A stretch of 64,000 nt of DNA, from the NCBI GenBank assembly GCA_963575745.1, contig CAUYUJ010000869.1, positions 546,053 through 610,052 on the forward strand, in the 5' to 3' direction. The notes beneath the pieces are model-generated. The model was not told where the DNA came from. It did no database searches and worked only from the letters and a program-made list of their open reading frames with translations. This DNA comes from Prorocentrum cordatum (lineage: Eukaryota; Sar; Dinophyceae; Prorocentrales; Prorocentraceae). This document shows positions 1 through 10,273 of the stretch, one piece after another. The position numbers and the translations under genes were made by a program. The stretch's first letter is position 1; the number at the start of each line of letters is the position of its first letter.

Positions 1-106
1 ATCATCACCACCACCATCATCATCATCATCCTCATCATCATCCTCATCACCGTCATCATCAGCAGCAGCATCATCATCATCGTCAGCATCATAATCATCA
101 GCATCG

Positions 107-144
<38 letters not shown>

Positions 145-234
145 GTCGTCGTCATCATCATCGTCATCGTCATCATCAGCATCAGCATCATCATCAGCAT
201 CATCATCATCGCCGTCACCATCATCGCCATCACC
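1..234. repeat. (ATC)n trinucleotide microsatellite
   Basis: Almost pure ATC/TCA triplets with scattered CAG and CGT variants. The left end runs off the window. No gene is supported here; any reading frame is a poly-His, poly-Ser or poly-Met artefact. Confidence 0.95.
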
Positions 235-237
235 TAA

Positions 238-1268
238 GGTCTCAGCGGCTGCGTGCGCATGGCACCACCGCACCCGTTTCGGCAGACCCGTCACGCGCTT
301 CGTGGCCCCATAGAGAGCTCCAATGAAGGCCCAAGTGACTGCGTTCGCATGGCACCTCCGCACCCGTTTCGCAGACCCCTCAAACGTTTCGTGGTCCCAT
401 AAGGATTTCCACCGAAAGCCCAAGTGGCTGCGTCCGCATCGCACCACCGCGCCTATTTCGACACACACTCACACGTTTCGTGGCCAAATCGGGAGCTCCA
501 CCGAGGTCTCCAATGGCTGCGCTCGCATGGCGCCACCGCACCCGTTTCGGCACATCCATCACACGTTTCGCGACCCCAGATGTTGCGTTCGCAGAGCACT
601 ACCGCACCCATTTAGGCACCCCTCGCAATTTTTCGTGGCCCCATAGGGAGCTCCACCGACGGCCCCAGTGGCTACGTTCGCAGGCACCACCACACCCATT
701 TGGGAGCACCCTCACACGTTTTGTGGTTCCACAAGGAGCTCCACCGAAGGTTCAAGTGGCTGCGCTCGCATGGCACCACCGAGCCCATAGTGAGTGTTTG
801 TTACTCGGCGTTTCGACATTGGGCGGAACAAGGGGAGGGGGGGGTCTGGCTCCAGACCTCTGCTTACTGCGACTGTTTGCAAGAGTGCTGCCTCTGGGGA
901 AGACTTCACCCGCTCGAGACAAGTGCCCAAAAATAGCCAAGATCTACTCCAAGGGCGGGAGGGGGAGGGGTCGGAGGCCCGCGCCGATCGGCAACACAAT
1001 GAATCAAAAAACGATCACATGTCGGCACACCCCTAACACGTTTCGTGGCCCCGTAGGGAGCGCCACCGAAGGCCCAAGTGGCTGCGTTCGCATGGCACCA
1101 ACGACGCACCAATTTGGGCACAGCACTCAAATGCTGCGTGGCCCCGCAGGGGGCTCCACCGAGGGCCCGAGTGGCTGCGTCCGCACGGCACCACTCGTGG
1201 CCCCATAGGGATTATCACCGGAGGCCCAAGTGGTTGCGTTCGCCTCGCACCACCGCGCCTATTTCGAC
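238..1268. repeat. ~90-bp tandem satellite (two blocks)
   Basis: Units of about 90 bp recur with the landmarks GGCTGCGTTCGCATGG, CACCCGTTTCGGCA, CGTTTCGTGGCCCCATAG and GAGCTCCACCGAAGGCCC. Starts are visible near 245, 336, 425, 514, 667, 757, 1077, 1168 and 1230. A non-repeat insert of about 230 bp (roughly 790-1025) separates two blocks. Open frames running through it on both strands are satellite artefacts. Confidence 0.85.
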
Positions 1269-2069
1269 ACAAAAACAAATCCAGCAAAAAACATGCGACC
1301 AGCCCGCCTCTGGCCCTTGAAGCGCCATAAACAAACATCACTGCGACCACAAGCATGAGTATAACCAATGGCACGATTGCGAGCTCCGCAGCCTGGCAAA
1401 GCAGTCCGAACGAATGGCGCGACCCATGCCAACGATACCACGGCGAGGCCCATAGCGACTTGCTGCGCAGTCTGAAGAGACTTCCAATATGAAAGGAAAG
1501 CCGACAGCGGCGAGGCGCGTTTGAGAAGCGAAGACAAATCAAACCGCTGCCGTCAGATGAGCGGGGCACGGAGACAGCCGACAGCTTCAAGTATCGTGGG
1601 CAGCGGTTGTCAGTGACACCGGGAAGGTATAAAGCGAGGGCGAGGACGCGCACCCCAGGGTTCCAACCTAAGCCCACCCGCCGTACCCTTGCCGCGCGGG
1701 CGCCCAGGAACGCCGAAGGGACGGGCAAGGCGAACGCACCAGCGCTACGAGTCGCAGCAGGATGGCCGCACCAAAGCCAACACAACAAAATCAATCGGCA
1801 AAGACACAATCGAAGCGGGCAGCTAGCCGCAGACATGCCACTCCGCCACTGTGCCGTGTCACGGTCGTTGCACGTCGGGGCCACTGTTGTTTCGCAGCTG
1901 GATGCACGATCGGCCTACCGAAACGGGCCAGACATAGCCGCATGGGCCCGATGGCCGTCTGCCAGCCAGTCTTTGTGGGAAACTGGTGGTAAAAGCGGAG
2001 GGGCTGTGGCTGACCACATGCCTCAGCATTTGCATAGTTTTCCCTTGCATGTCTAAACAGATCTCTGTC
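1269..2069. other. Unassigned sequence, no gene seen
   Basis: Mixed-composition sequence between two repeats. Long open frames exist on both strands, but they carry no recognisable motif and follow the GC content. I see no RNA gene or repeat here. Confidence 0.5.
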
Positions 2070-2195
2070 TATATATATATATATATATATATATGTGTAT
2101 ATAATGGCATGGCATGAAAAACATGTATGTGCGTGTGTGTACATGTGTATATGTAGATAAACATACATACATACATACATACATGCATGCATACA

Positions 2196-2225
<30 letters not shown>
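2070..2225. repeat. (TA)n and (CATA)n microsatellites
   Basis: A pure TA run at 2070-2094 is followed by GTGT-rich sequence and a CATA/CATG tetranucleotide array at about 2159-2225. Confidence 0.95.
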
Positions 2226-2226
<1 letters not shown>

Positions 2227-2582
2227 CTACCCAGTGGCATTATTTGCACTAACGGTAAGAATTCTGCATCGAAGGCACAAGGACCGACTGTTTGGGGTCT
2301 GCGCTGGCAAGCGCCAGAATGTCGATAACGCTTCAGATTTCATCGACGCGGCACGGCACACGCACGTAACTAAGAGCGGTGAAACCAAAAGCGCATTTCG
2401 CAAAACGCACACGGCACCGTAACAGAACACCACGCGTACCACGCACGCAACGCATACAACACATGCAAATATTGCTGCACCATTGTATGCTGAAAATGAA
2501 GACGTATACAACACATGTACACGCCTCTCACGAGTTGGTTTACCTTGATACTTCTGAGCGTAACCCGCCATTATGTTTAGAC
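2226..2582. other. Unassigned sequence, no gene seen
   Basis: Between microsatellites; no motif, repeat or supported reading frame was recognised. Confidence 0.5.
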
Positions 2583-2664
2583 AAGAGGAGGAGCACCTCA
2601 TCCTCCTCCCCCTGGTCCTCTTCTCTCTTCCTCCTGCTGTCTGCCCCGTCCTCCCTAATCCTCA

Positions 2665-2697
<33 letters not shown>

Positions 2698-3125
2698 TCC
2701 TCCTCCTGCTCCTCCTCCTCCTCCTCCTCCTCCTCCTCCTCTTCCTCCTCCTCCTCCTTTTGCTCCTGGTCCCCCTCCTGCTCCTCCTCGGCCGTCTTAG
2801 AACACCCCTGGGCCGTCCTCATTATTTCCTTCTTGCTCCTCATGGTCATCTTCTTGGGCAGTCTTAGAATCTCCCTGGGCCGTCCTCATTCTCCTCTTGG
2901 AGTCATGTCGGTCCTCCTCCTCCTCCTGCCGTTCTTGGCCCTCGCCCTGGGATGTCTTGGAGTCCTCAGGGGCCGTGTTCCGCCTAATCCTTTTTCGGGT
3001 CCTCCTCGTCATCCTCTTCGGCAATCTCGGAACCCACCTGGGCGGTCCTCATCATCCTCTCTTGGAATCCTCTGGGTCCTCCTCGCCACTTTGTCTCTCC
3101 TGATCCCCCTTGGGCCGCCTCGGAG
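2583..3125. repeat. CTC/CTG simple repeat grading into ~68-bp degenerate repeats
   Basis: 2583-2790 is CTC and CTG triplets. From about 2790, degenerate units repeat at about 68 bp with the landmark GTCTTAGAA followed by CCCTGGGCCGTCCTCATT; the first two units (about 2793 and 2861) are clearest and later ones near 2960-3070 are more diverged. Poly-Leu and poly-Glu frames across this are artefacts. Confidence 0.8.
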
Positions 3126-4031
3126 CACCGCCGCGTCCCTTACATTTCCATGGTTTCGGCCTGGCCACCAGCACAAGCGAAGGCCGACAGCCGTCGAAGG
3201 CTCGGGGGCGCGGGCACCGCCCCGAGGCCCACTGTGCGTTCGCCCCGAGTCCACTTGGCAAGGACGAAATAGCATGCACTTTTCGCGGGGACTAAGGGGG
3301 CGGGGGGAAATATTGTGCTTCCGCTCGCAGAAGATGCGCTCGGATGAAAAATGCGCGCGCAAATCCTCAAAAGCAGATCTTGCGGCGTTTACAAGGATGC
3401 GCGCGAGCGAAGAATCATATGCTCGAATGAAAAAATGCATGATGGAAAAAATGCGCATCCGGTTTTGTTGCACGTCCCGAAAAAATGCAGCTTAGCGCGC
3501 GCGGTGTTGTTTGGGTCATGAAACAATAATATGCCACAACATGTTTTGACAAGTGCGTTTCAACATGCGGGAATACGCATGTTTGGCGCGTGCCCACTCG
3601 CGACGTCCCCCCCTAATCCAATTCCCCTCCGCCTCTGCGCGCGGCGCCCCCGTGGGCGGCGCTCGGCGCGCGGCCCTGCCCCTCGGGGCGCTGTCCAAGA
3701 AATACCAAAGCGCGATCCGCTCTGCGTTCAACCGCCATGGTTTTGGGCACGCGTTGGGACCCCATCGCGCCCCGACCAGGCGCCACCCGGAACGCGGCCG
3801 CGCGAATCCCGGGGCCAACCTCGCCAGAAGCCGCACGAGGACCAGCGCGGGGCTCCTGCGCGGGGCGAGCAGAGCCTGACAGCGCTCGCGAACCCGTCGG
3901 ACGGCCCCGGGCGCCCCAGCGAGAACGCAGAGAAGCACCGCGTCATGGACGAGCGGAGCCGGATAGAACACACCCCGACGCGAATTAAAATTCACAGAAC
4001 TCCACGCGCGCGCGGGCCCTGGTGACCCCTG
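3126..4031. other. GC-rich unassigned sequence
   Basis: Open frames on both strands reflect GC content and show no motif. Nothing else is recognised apart from the purine-rich repeat that begins at the right edge. Confidence 0.5.
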
Positions 4032-4179
4032 CGCAGAGGAGGAGGAGGAAGAGGAGGAGGAGGAGGAGGAGGAGGAGGAGGAGGAAGAGGAGCAGGAGGG
4101 GGAGGAGGGCAAGCTAGGTGCGCTCGCGTCATATCTTACATATTACCCCTCCCTCCCATCTTTTACCATGGCGTAGATC

Positions 4180-4500
4180 CCCTGTCTACTCGCACAGTCG
4201 GATGTCGAGCAGGGCAATGATTCCGAAAGGGTACGCGAGGCATTGTAGAGCACGACATGGCACGGCGTAGAAAAGCACGGCACAACGTAGTATGTCACAG
4301 CATGGCGTGGCGGGGCGTAGTGAAGAATTGCATCACAAAGCTTTGCAATGCAAAGCATGGCATCGCACAGCGGCCCCGAGCATAACATTACATAGCATGG
4401 CGTTGAAGATCAAAGCGTAGCATGGCATAGCACGACGTGGCACTTAAGCACTGCATATCACAGCATCAGCTGAAGGCATGGCATCGCGCAGCGGAACGCA
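4180..4500. repeat. Degenerate short repeats based on GGCATGGCA
   Basis: Many near-copies of GGCATGGCAT, GCACGGCA and GCATAGCACG follow each other at about 10-11-bp spacing. The array is too degenerate for a single consensus. No gene is supported. Confidence 0.65.
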
Positions 4501-4534
4501 ACCTAACATTGCATTGCATGCCGTCGCATGGCAC

Positions 4535-4735
4535 GGGAAATGACACCAGCGCTGCAGCGGGAGCACGATTCGGAACGAGCGGAAGCGCGGAAATGAAGCC
4601 AGCGCTGCAGCGGGAGCACGATTCGGAGCGAGCGGAAGCACGGAAATGAGGCCAGCGCTGCAGCGGGAGCACGATTCGGAACGAGCGGGGCCCGAAAATG
4701 AAGCCGGCGCCACAGCGAGAGCAGCATTTTGAAAA
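4535..4735. repeat. ~53-bp tandem repeat
   Basis: Three to four units contain CAGCGCTGCAGCGGGAGCAC, GATTCGGAACGAGCGG and GGAAATGAAGCC. Related units reappear at about 5380-5480, inside the second copy of the surrounding module. Confidence 0.85.
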
Positions 4736-5139
4736 CACAAAAAATGCAAACAAAAACCCAACTCGGGGGAATCCTGCGTGTAAAAAACAATACGCGGGGG
4801 GGGGGGGGGGGCAAACACTCCCAACCCATCATCAGGGGAAGGAGGAGAATAGTACTCATATTGGGTACTTGTGGAGGAGGAGAAAGACGGGGAGGGCGAG
4901 GGGGACGAGGAGGGAGAGGGAGGTGGGAGGGGGGGGGGGAGGAGGGGGAGGAGGAGGGGGAGGAGGCAACCTAGGTGCGCTCGCGTCATATCTGACGTCC
5001 TACCCTTCCCTCCCATCCCTTACCATGGCGTTGATTTTCTCTATCCGCGGACGCGTGTCGTAGCGGACCTGTGGCTCCGCGTGCGCGTGCGTAGTGGGTG
5101 GTGGTGCACGTGCGTGCGCGCGTGCGTGTGTGCGTGGTT

Positions 5140-5290
5140 GTCGTGGTGGTGGTGGTGGTAGTGGTGGTGGTGGTGGTGGTGGTGATGGTGGTGGTGGTGC
5201 TGGTGGTGGTGGTGGTGCTGGTGGTGGTGGTGTTGGTACTGGTGCTGGTGCTGGTGGTGGTTGTGGTGGTGGTGGTGGCGGTGCGGCGCG
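5140..5290. repeat. (GGT)n microsatellite
   Basis: GGT/GTG triplets with occasional GCT and GTT variants. The apparent poly-Gly, poly-Val and poly-His frames are artefacts. Confidence 0.9.
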
Positions 5291-5706
5291 GTGGTGGCGG
5301 GCGGATGGGCGCGCGAGAAAAAGGCCCGCGCTGGGGCGAGAACGCCATCCTGAACGACGGAGGCCAAACACCGATCCGAAAATGAGGCCCACGCTGCAGC
5401 GGGAGCACGATTCGGAACGATTCGGGAGCAGAAATGAGGCCGGCGCCTCAACGAGAGCAGCATTTTGGGAAAAAATGACGCCGCGCCTCAGCGAGAGTCG
5501 TTTCCCGGGATTTCCCGGGGATCCTGTGTAAAAAAACAGTACGCGGAGGGTGCGCGGCCATCACCCGGACGCCATCAGGGGAAGAGGGAGAGTATTTTCA
5601 TATTGAGTAATTGTAGAAGGAGGAGGAGGAGGAGAAGGAGAAGGAGGAGAAGGAGGAGAAGGAGGAGGAGGGAGGGGGCGGAGGAGAAGGAGGAGGAGGA
5701 GGAGGC

Positions 5707-6357
5707 ATCTTTACCGAACTTAAGACCAATAAGGCCAATATGATCAGGATGCACATGTGGTAGATGTGGTGCCCCTAGCATCGGTTCAAAGGAACGCCTT
5801 GGGCTCGAGGATTCCCGGGAGACCATGGCGGCAAAGAAAACGGCGACTGTCCGTTAAGCGGATGGGGAACGAAAGAGAGTGCGGGGCGTGCGCGTTATTT
5901 CCCTTTGATTCCATGCAGCTAGAGATCAGTCAATTTAGTGTTCAAGTAAATGCATATATGTGCATATGCGGCGGCTGGGAGCGCACGGCAACGACTCCCC
6001 CCGCGGCGGCCCGGCCGCAGTGGCCGGCCAGGGCCGGCGCAGCCCCATCGGGACCCAGCGTCTCCGACGGCGCCGAATTCAGGCAAGCCCGGGCGCGAGG
6101 CTCTCAAAGCCGTCAGCAGCCCAGCTCGCCTCGTCAAAGTCACCCTCTAGCAATGGGCATATGGTGCTTGTGCTGGTTTAGCCACCAGTGCTCCATGGGC
6201 GCCTGGTGCTATCACCAGTTCCATCCGTCGCCGCGTCGCCATGGATAATCCCTGGTGTCGTGGCGGCGATCGCCCCAGCTGTCATGACCGCCTTTGCCGC
6301 AGTCACCCTTGCCCAGTCCTTTGCTCCTGGCTCGGCTCGAGGAGCCCCTTCCTCTGG
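5707..6357. other. Unassigned sequence, no gene seen
   Basis: Moderate to high GC with short open frames and no recognisable domain or repeat. Confidence 0.5.
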
Positions 6358-6925
6358 TGCAGGCCACTACGGATTGGCATTTTACGGGCGCTTATTGTCC
6401 GTCGGCCCAGAGCGGCCACGCGCGGCCAATGCGGCCTGCGCCGCAGCGTGGGCGCTCCCTTCGCGTCGTCGCGTCACCTTTCCGTCAGCGTCAAGCGCAG
6501 CAACGGCTGAGTCTTGCGCTGTGCGCGCGCGCAACGCACTGCTTCGGGATGGCCGAAGACGCGCCGGAGACTCTTCGCGCTTTTCTCCAGCGCGTCGAGG
6601 GGACGGGCGCGCAGGAGGCCGCCTGGTCGCGGACCTGCCCGTGGGCACCAGGCCGTTCGCGGACATTAGCGCGGCCAGCTCGCTGAGCACGCTGCGCTTT
6701 CTCCTCGGTCAGCTCGGCGTCAAAGACGCGGCGCTCTATCGCACGCACGACCTGCGGCGCGGGCACGCACTGGACCTCCAGCAGAGGGGAGGCACCTTGC
6801 GCGAGATCCTTCAAGCGGGCGAATGGTCCTCGCCAGCTTTCCTGTCGTACCTCGATTTGACGCAACTCGAACTCGGCGCCGTGGTCGAGGCGCATCTAGC
6901 TGAGTCCGAGGACGAACTTGCCTAG
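6188..6925 (+). pseudogene. C-terminal fragment of a tyrosine recombinase
   Basis: The 245-codon frame ends in a stretch typical of phage-integrase-type tyrosine recombinases. His187-Asp-Leu-Arg190 is the HxxR box, Trp213 follows in GEWSSPAF, and Tyr221 in FLSYLD fits the nucleophile. The arginine of box I is not visible upstream. Residues 1 to about 155 look like GC-rich noise and overlap a satellite fragment, so the recognisable part is about 6650-6925. Eukaryotic carriers of this fold include Crypton and DIRS elements; which one this came from cannot be told. It is probably a truncated, inactive remnant. Confidence 0.7.
6358..6432 (-). repeat. Lone inverted copy of the 32-kb satellite unit
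   Basis: Read on the minus strand this matches the unit tiled at 31.97-32.70 kb: GCCGACGGACAATA, a GCGCCCGT-like stretch and the flanking GGCCGTATTGGCC-type sequence are shared in the same order. It is a single, diverged copy. Confidence 0.65.
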
Positions 6926-7082
6926 GCAATGGCGACCCAGGCGTCGCGCGACGCCCTCGCGCGTACGCCTCCGCCGCTGCGCGTCACAACACCGCGGCGC
7001 CGCCGCACGCAACACCCGTTTCGCAAGGGGTGCGCGTGCCGCGCGCGTCGCCCCTGCGCGGTGCACCAGCATGCATCGGCTG

Positions 7083-7222
7083 GGGGTACTTGCATCCCTG
7101 GCGCCCCGCGCGTCGGCTCAGACTGGCACCGCCAGGCTGGGCGGCGGGGGGGGTGCCGCACCCCTTGTCAAGTGGGTGCGGGCACCCTCGGGTGCGGGAG
7201 GCTTCTGGCGCAGCTGAAATTT
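7083..7222. repeat. 140-bp direct repeat, left copy
   Basis: Nearly identical to 7760-7899 over about 140 bp. Landmarks are GGGGGTACTTGCATCCCTGG, GCGTCGGCTCAGACTGGCAC and GGCTTCTGGCGCAGCTGAAA. The two copies flank the 0.52-kb segment repeated in inverted form near 33.2 kb. Confidence 0.92.
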
Positions 7223-7223
7223 G

Positions 7224-7742
7224 TGGTGGGCGCCCAACGCCATCGAAAGCGCGCGCGCTCGCTTGTGCTGCGTTGTGCGCGGGCACAAATTTCGCGCCCG
7301 CGCCTGGCCCGCGCGCGGGCGGGCAAGCTGGGCGCGCGGGCCGCCTCCCGCTTTCCTGCGCCGCGCGGCGCGCGGCCCCACGAGAAGGGCCCGCGCGCGC
7401 GAGGCGGGGGGGCGTCAGCATGTGCCTCGCGGCGCGCGGCCCCACGCGAAGGGCCTGCGCGCGCGAGGGGGGGGGGGGGAGCGACGGCACGTGCCTCGCG
7501 GCGCGCGGCCCCGCGCGAAGGGCCCGCGCGCGAGGGGGGTGCGTCGTCACGCGCGTGGCTAGTCTGCTCTTCTGCTCGCTTTGCGTCGAACGCCCCGTGC
7601 AGGCGCGCCGCGGGGATCGCGTCGGGGCGGTTCGCGGCGCGCCTCGGGGTCGTGCGATGTGCAGGCACAGGCATTGGTGCTTGCATCTCGCAGGCATGTG
7701 CGCTTGCGTCCCGCCGTGGCGGACGGCGCGCGCGCTTTCGCC
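7224..7742 (+). repeat. 0.52-kb GC-rich dispersed repeat (inverted partner at 33.2 kb)
   Basis: This segment is the near-exact reverse complement of 33238-33752. It starts at GTGGGCGCC and ends at GCGCGCTTTCG. Internally it has three tandem units of about 62 bp built on GCGGCGCGCGGCCCCACG and AAGGGCC. Both strands are open in several frames because of GC content; no protein motif is seen. The flanking 140-bp direct repeats are absent from the other copy. Confidence 0.9.
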
Positions 7743-7759
7743 CCACCCTCCCGCTCCTG

Positions 7760-7899
7760 GGGGTACTTGCATCCCTGGCGCCCCGCGCGTCGGCTCAGAC
7801 TGGCACCGCCAGGCTGGACGGCGCGGGGGGTGCCGCACCCCTTGTCAAGGGGGTGCGGGCACCCTCGGGTGCGGGAGGCTTCTGGCGCAGCTGAAATTT
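7760..7899. repeat. 140-bp direct repeat, right copy
   Basis: Partner of 7083-7222, in the same orientation, 677 bp downstream, with only a few differences. Homology stops at both copies just after GCAGCTGAAATTT. Confidence 0.92.
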
Positions 7900-7959
7900 A
7901 TGCTCCTCCTTCTTTTCATCAGCCTCCTTCATCTCCTTCTCTACCTCGCTCCTTCGTCT

Positions 7960-8079
7960 CCTCCGCGCTTTTCCATGAAACCGCGCCCTCGCGCGCGGAA
8001 TGCGAGATTGCCGCGCCCGCATTCCACGAGGGAGCTCTGCGAGTTCCCGGAGGGGCCTCCTCGTGCGGCTCGAGCCGCA
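7960..8079 (+). repeat. Dispersed repeat (inverted partner at 36.69 kb) and a 16-bp palindrome
   Basis: 7972-8040 is the reverse complement of a segment near 36.69-36.76 kb, sharing CCGCGCCCTCGCGCGCGGAA and TTGCCGCGCC. In the 36-kb copy this sequence is fused to the hairpin repeat described from 40 kb onward. TGCGGCTCGAGCCGCA at 8064-8079 is a perfect 16-bp palindrome of unknown role. Confidence 0.7.
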
Positions 8080-8199
8080 TTGTGCGGTCAGGGGCTTACC
8101 TGCCGCGCGGGGGGGCGTGGCGATTGGGCCGCGGGCGTCTCCAGCGTCTTCAGCGAGTTCGAGGCTCGCAGGCCGCCTGCATTGTTTGCTTGTTGATAT

Positions 8200-9084
8200 T
8201 TGTTGGTGCACATTGCTTGCCGCGACATTTTGTCGGCGGCCCCGTGCTGTTCGGGGCGAGTCGCAATTGGAGAGCTAACTTCGGGCACAGGGATTGGACT
8301 ATCTTGCCAGACAGGTGGGTGCGCTCGGGAAACGATCGTGTCAGACAGGGATTTTCTGGTCGACGTGGCATCTGGACATCCTGGTCTGTCTCCGACAGTA
8401 CTCTTTGATCGTGTGGTTCCTCACGACATTCGTCAGTTGGGAGCTTTTCTGCAGAAGAAACGGGCTCGTGAAGATCAATCTGGTTTGCAGCAAAGTCTGG
8501 GATTTGCACGAGTCAAGTCTTTCAAGATGAGGGCGTCAGCATCGGGAGTATCAGCGGTCAGTGAGGTTCTGAAGGGACCTGTATTGGGTCCCCGTCTTTC
8601 CACAGGCCAGGATAGCCGTAGTCGTAGCCGTGAAAGAACAGAGGCTGGAGAGAACATGTTGGAAGTGGAAGTTAGCTCAGATGAGGAAGAGTTCAATCCA
8701 GACACAGCGATGGAGCAGATTTTCAGAAACTCAAAGGAAACTCAGCAAGACATCGAACAGTGTTTCAAAGTTGTGGGTAGAGAGATCCAACATGTTATGC
8801 AGGATGTGCAAGCAGCTTCTACCCGTCCAGATGCGATGGACAATATTGTAGCGGAACTATCCCGTCAGGTAGCAGAGTTACAGCAAGCCAAGACAAACAG
8901 CAGTGCAGAGTCGGTCACTTGTAATCAGAGTGGGAACGCATACGGTGGCGGCACCAGAGCAGCCCGTGATCAATGGAACCCAACATATGTGCAGCTGTCG
9001 GGATGGAGTAAGGGAGCTGGCCACATCAAGAAGAGGGGATCCGAGATGATGCAGGAGCCAGGGGCTTCAGCGGTGCTGAAGTAG
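8200..9084 (+). CDS. ORF1-like protein of retrotransposon 1
   Basis: Open for 294 codons. ATG 8527 (MRASASGVS) is a plausible true start, because the sequence upstream is less protein-like. The central part (about 8700-8900) is acidic and helical with heptad-like spacing, fitting a coiled coil (MDNIVAELSRQVAELQQAK). Near the C-terminus WNPTYVQLSGW matches WRPTFLEVKGW of the ORF1 in retrotransposon 2, so the two are homologous. ORF1 proteins of LINEs are RNA-binding chaperones; that role is inferred from position. No zinc knuckle is seen. It is followed at once by the endonuclease frame. Confidence 0.7.
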   Translation: MLVHIACRDILSAAPCCSGRVAIGELTSGTGIGLSCQTGGCARETIVSDRDFLVDVASGHPGLSPTVLFDRVVPHDIRQLGAFLQKKRAREDQSGLQQSLGFARVKSFKMRASASGVSAVSEVLKGPVLGPRLSTGQDSRSRSRERTEAGENMLEVEVSSDEEEFNPDTAMEQIFRNSKETQQDIEQCFKVVGREIQHVMQDVQAASTRPDAMDNIVAELSRQVAELQQAKTNSSAESVTCNQSGNAYGGGTRAARDQWNPTYVQLSGWSKGAGHIKKRGSEMMQEPGASAVLK

Positions 9085-9100
9085 GTCAGTAACAACGCGG

Positions 9101-10120
9101 GTGAGGAGAAAGAGTACATTGATGATACAGAAACGGGGAAAGAGAACTCGCACAGACCTTTTGGCTATGCACGCATTCGTAGCTATTTCAAGCCAGGGAC
9201 GCCATCGAAGAGATTGGGATTTTCGAAGTGAGATCTTTGCGATGACACGGACCGACCCATTCAAAGCAATCGCGACAAAGGAAGTTCGCCCGAGCGTGGA
9301 GTCATCACCGTGGAAGAGGCCACACAACGCGGCGGCAGGCATAGCATACGGCGTGTGGCAGAACCTCTCGAGCGTCCTAATCAAGTGCGAATTGGGACCC
9401 CCTTTCACTTTCGTGTGGTGTTGCCCGGACCCATCGGATCGCGCTAAAAAAATTGTGATCGCATCCTTCGGGGATAAGTTAAAGACATGGAAGGTTGGTG
9501 AGGAACAGGTGAACCTAGCAGACTCGACGGTGGATGCGGCGATCTTCAAAGAGCGTCTCAACATCTGTTCAAACTCCTCCGCGATGAAAGGGGAATATGA
9601 GCACCAGTTTATCGGCAGCTGGAATGTCTGTCGCAAGGAGATTGCTAGTCTTGTCGAGCTTACGGATACGTTCAGAACTAATTCAATTCACATCGCGGGC
9701 CTCCAGGAGGCTCAGCATTTAGATTCAACGGTGTGCACACGGTTGTTTGACGCAAAAGGATTGGTGTGTTTATTCAGCGATAAGGTTTCGGAGCGCAGCA
9801 CGATGGGGCGTGCTGCTATCTGTTACAGTAAGAGCTGGGCCGCGCGCCAACATTTTGGACCCTTCAAGTCTTGCCCCAAGGGAAATAGATTCGTGGTTGG
9901 GATATGGTCACGTCTTACAGTTGCATCCGTTTACTTACCAGCTTACAAAAACAAAAAAACAGTGGATGAGTACGAGTCCATCCTGGATGACACCAGGTCG
10001 GCGATCGACCAGTGCAAGGCAGCCAGGCCGCATTGTTGCAGGCACATTGTTTTGCTTTGTGATGCGAACGTTGAGCTCCGACCAGGGGTGGAGAGAATCA
10101 CAGGAGGAGGAGTTAAATGA
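9101..10120 (+). pseudogene. Retrotransposon 1 endonuclease (EEP/APE type), N-terminal part
   Basis: The frame encodes 339 residues. About 170 lead residues include SPWKRPH, also found upstream of the endonuclease in retrotransposon 2. From residue 172 the EEP fold is recognisable: SWN (173-175), LQE with Glu203, VASVYLP (274-280) and CDANVEL with Asp321 and Asn323, equivalent to the GDFN box. Such APE-like endonucleases nick target DNA to prime reverse transcription. The frame ends before the SDH box, which appears in a different frame near 10514, so the gene is frameshifted. A GGA/poly-G expansion (10105-10175) lies at the break. Confidence 0.85.
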
Positions 10121-10273
10121 GGAGCGGCTAAGAAGGAGACGGGAAGCTTTGAGAAGGAGAGGGGGGGGGGGGGTCAGGAGCGCATGCGAGACGCCATGCT
10201 GTCGTTCGCCAGACACTTTAAGCTCCGCTTTGCCAGCAGCTTCTCGGAATGAGATCCGACGTGCAGGACCAGA

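Larger units (their letters stand above)
4032..5706. repeat. Two copies of a ~0.9-kb module with purine microsatellites
   Basis: Two modules are in tandem. Each has a GGA array (4032-4098; 4866-4965) followed by a near-identical flank holding CTAGGTGCGCTCGCGTCATAT and CCATGGCGT (about 4112-4175; 4968-5033). A second shared block contains AAAAAACAATACGCGG-like sequence, CCATCAGGGGAAG and a GTACTCATATTG-like stretch (about 4770-4865; 5517-5612). The second module ends in an AGG array at 5612-5706. Confidence 0.75.

Noticed and set aside
4140-5060. Minus-strand frames with Pro/Ser-rich composition
   Set aside because: They run through GGA, GGT and ~53-bp repeats and repeat the same peptide units without any domain.
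7083-7899. LTR retrotransposon with 140-bp LTRs
   Set aside because: No primer-binding site, no coding sequence inside, and the repeats do not start and end in TG...CA.
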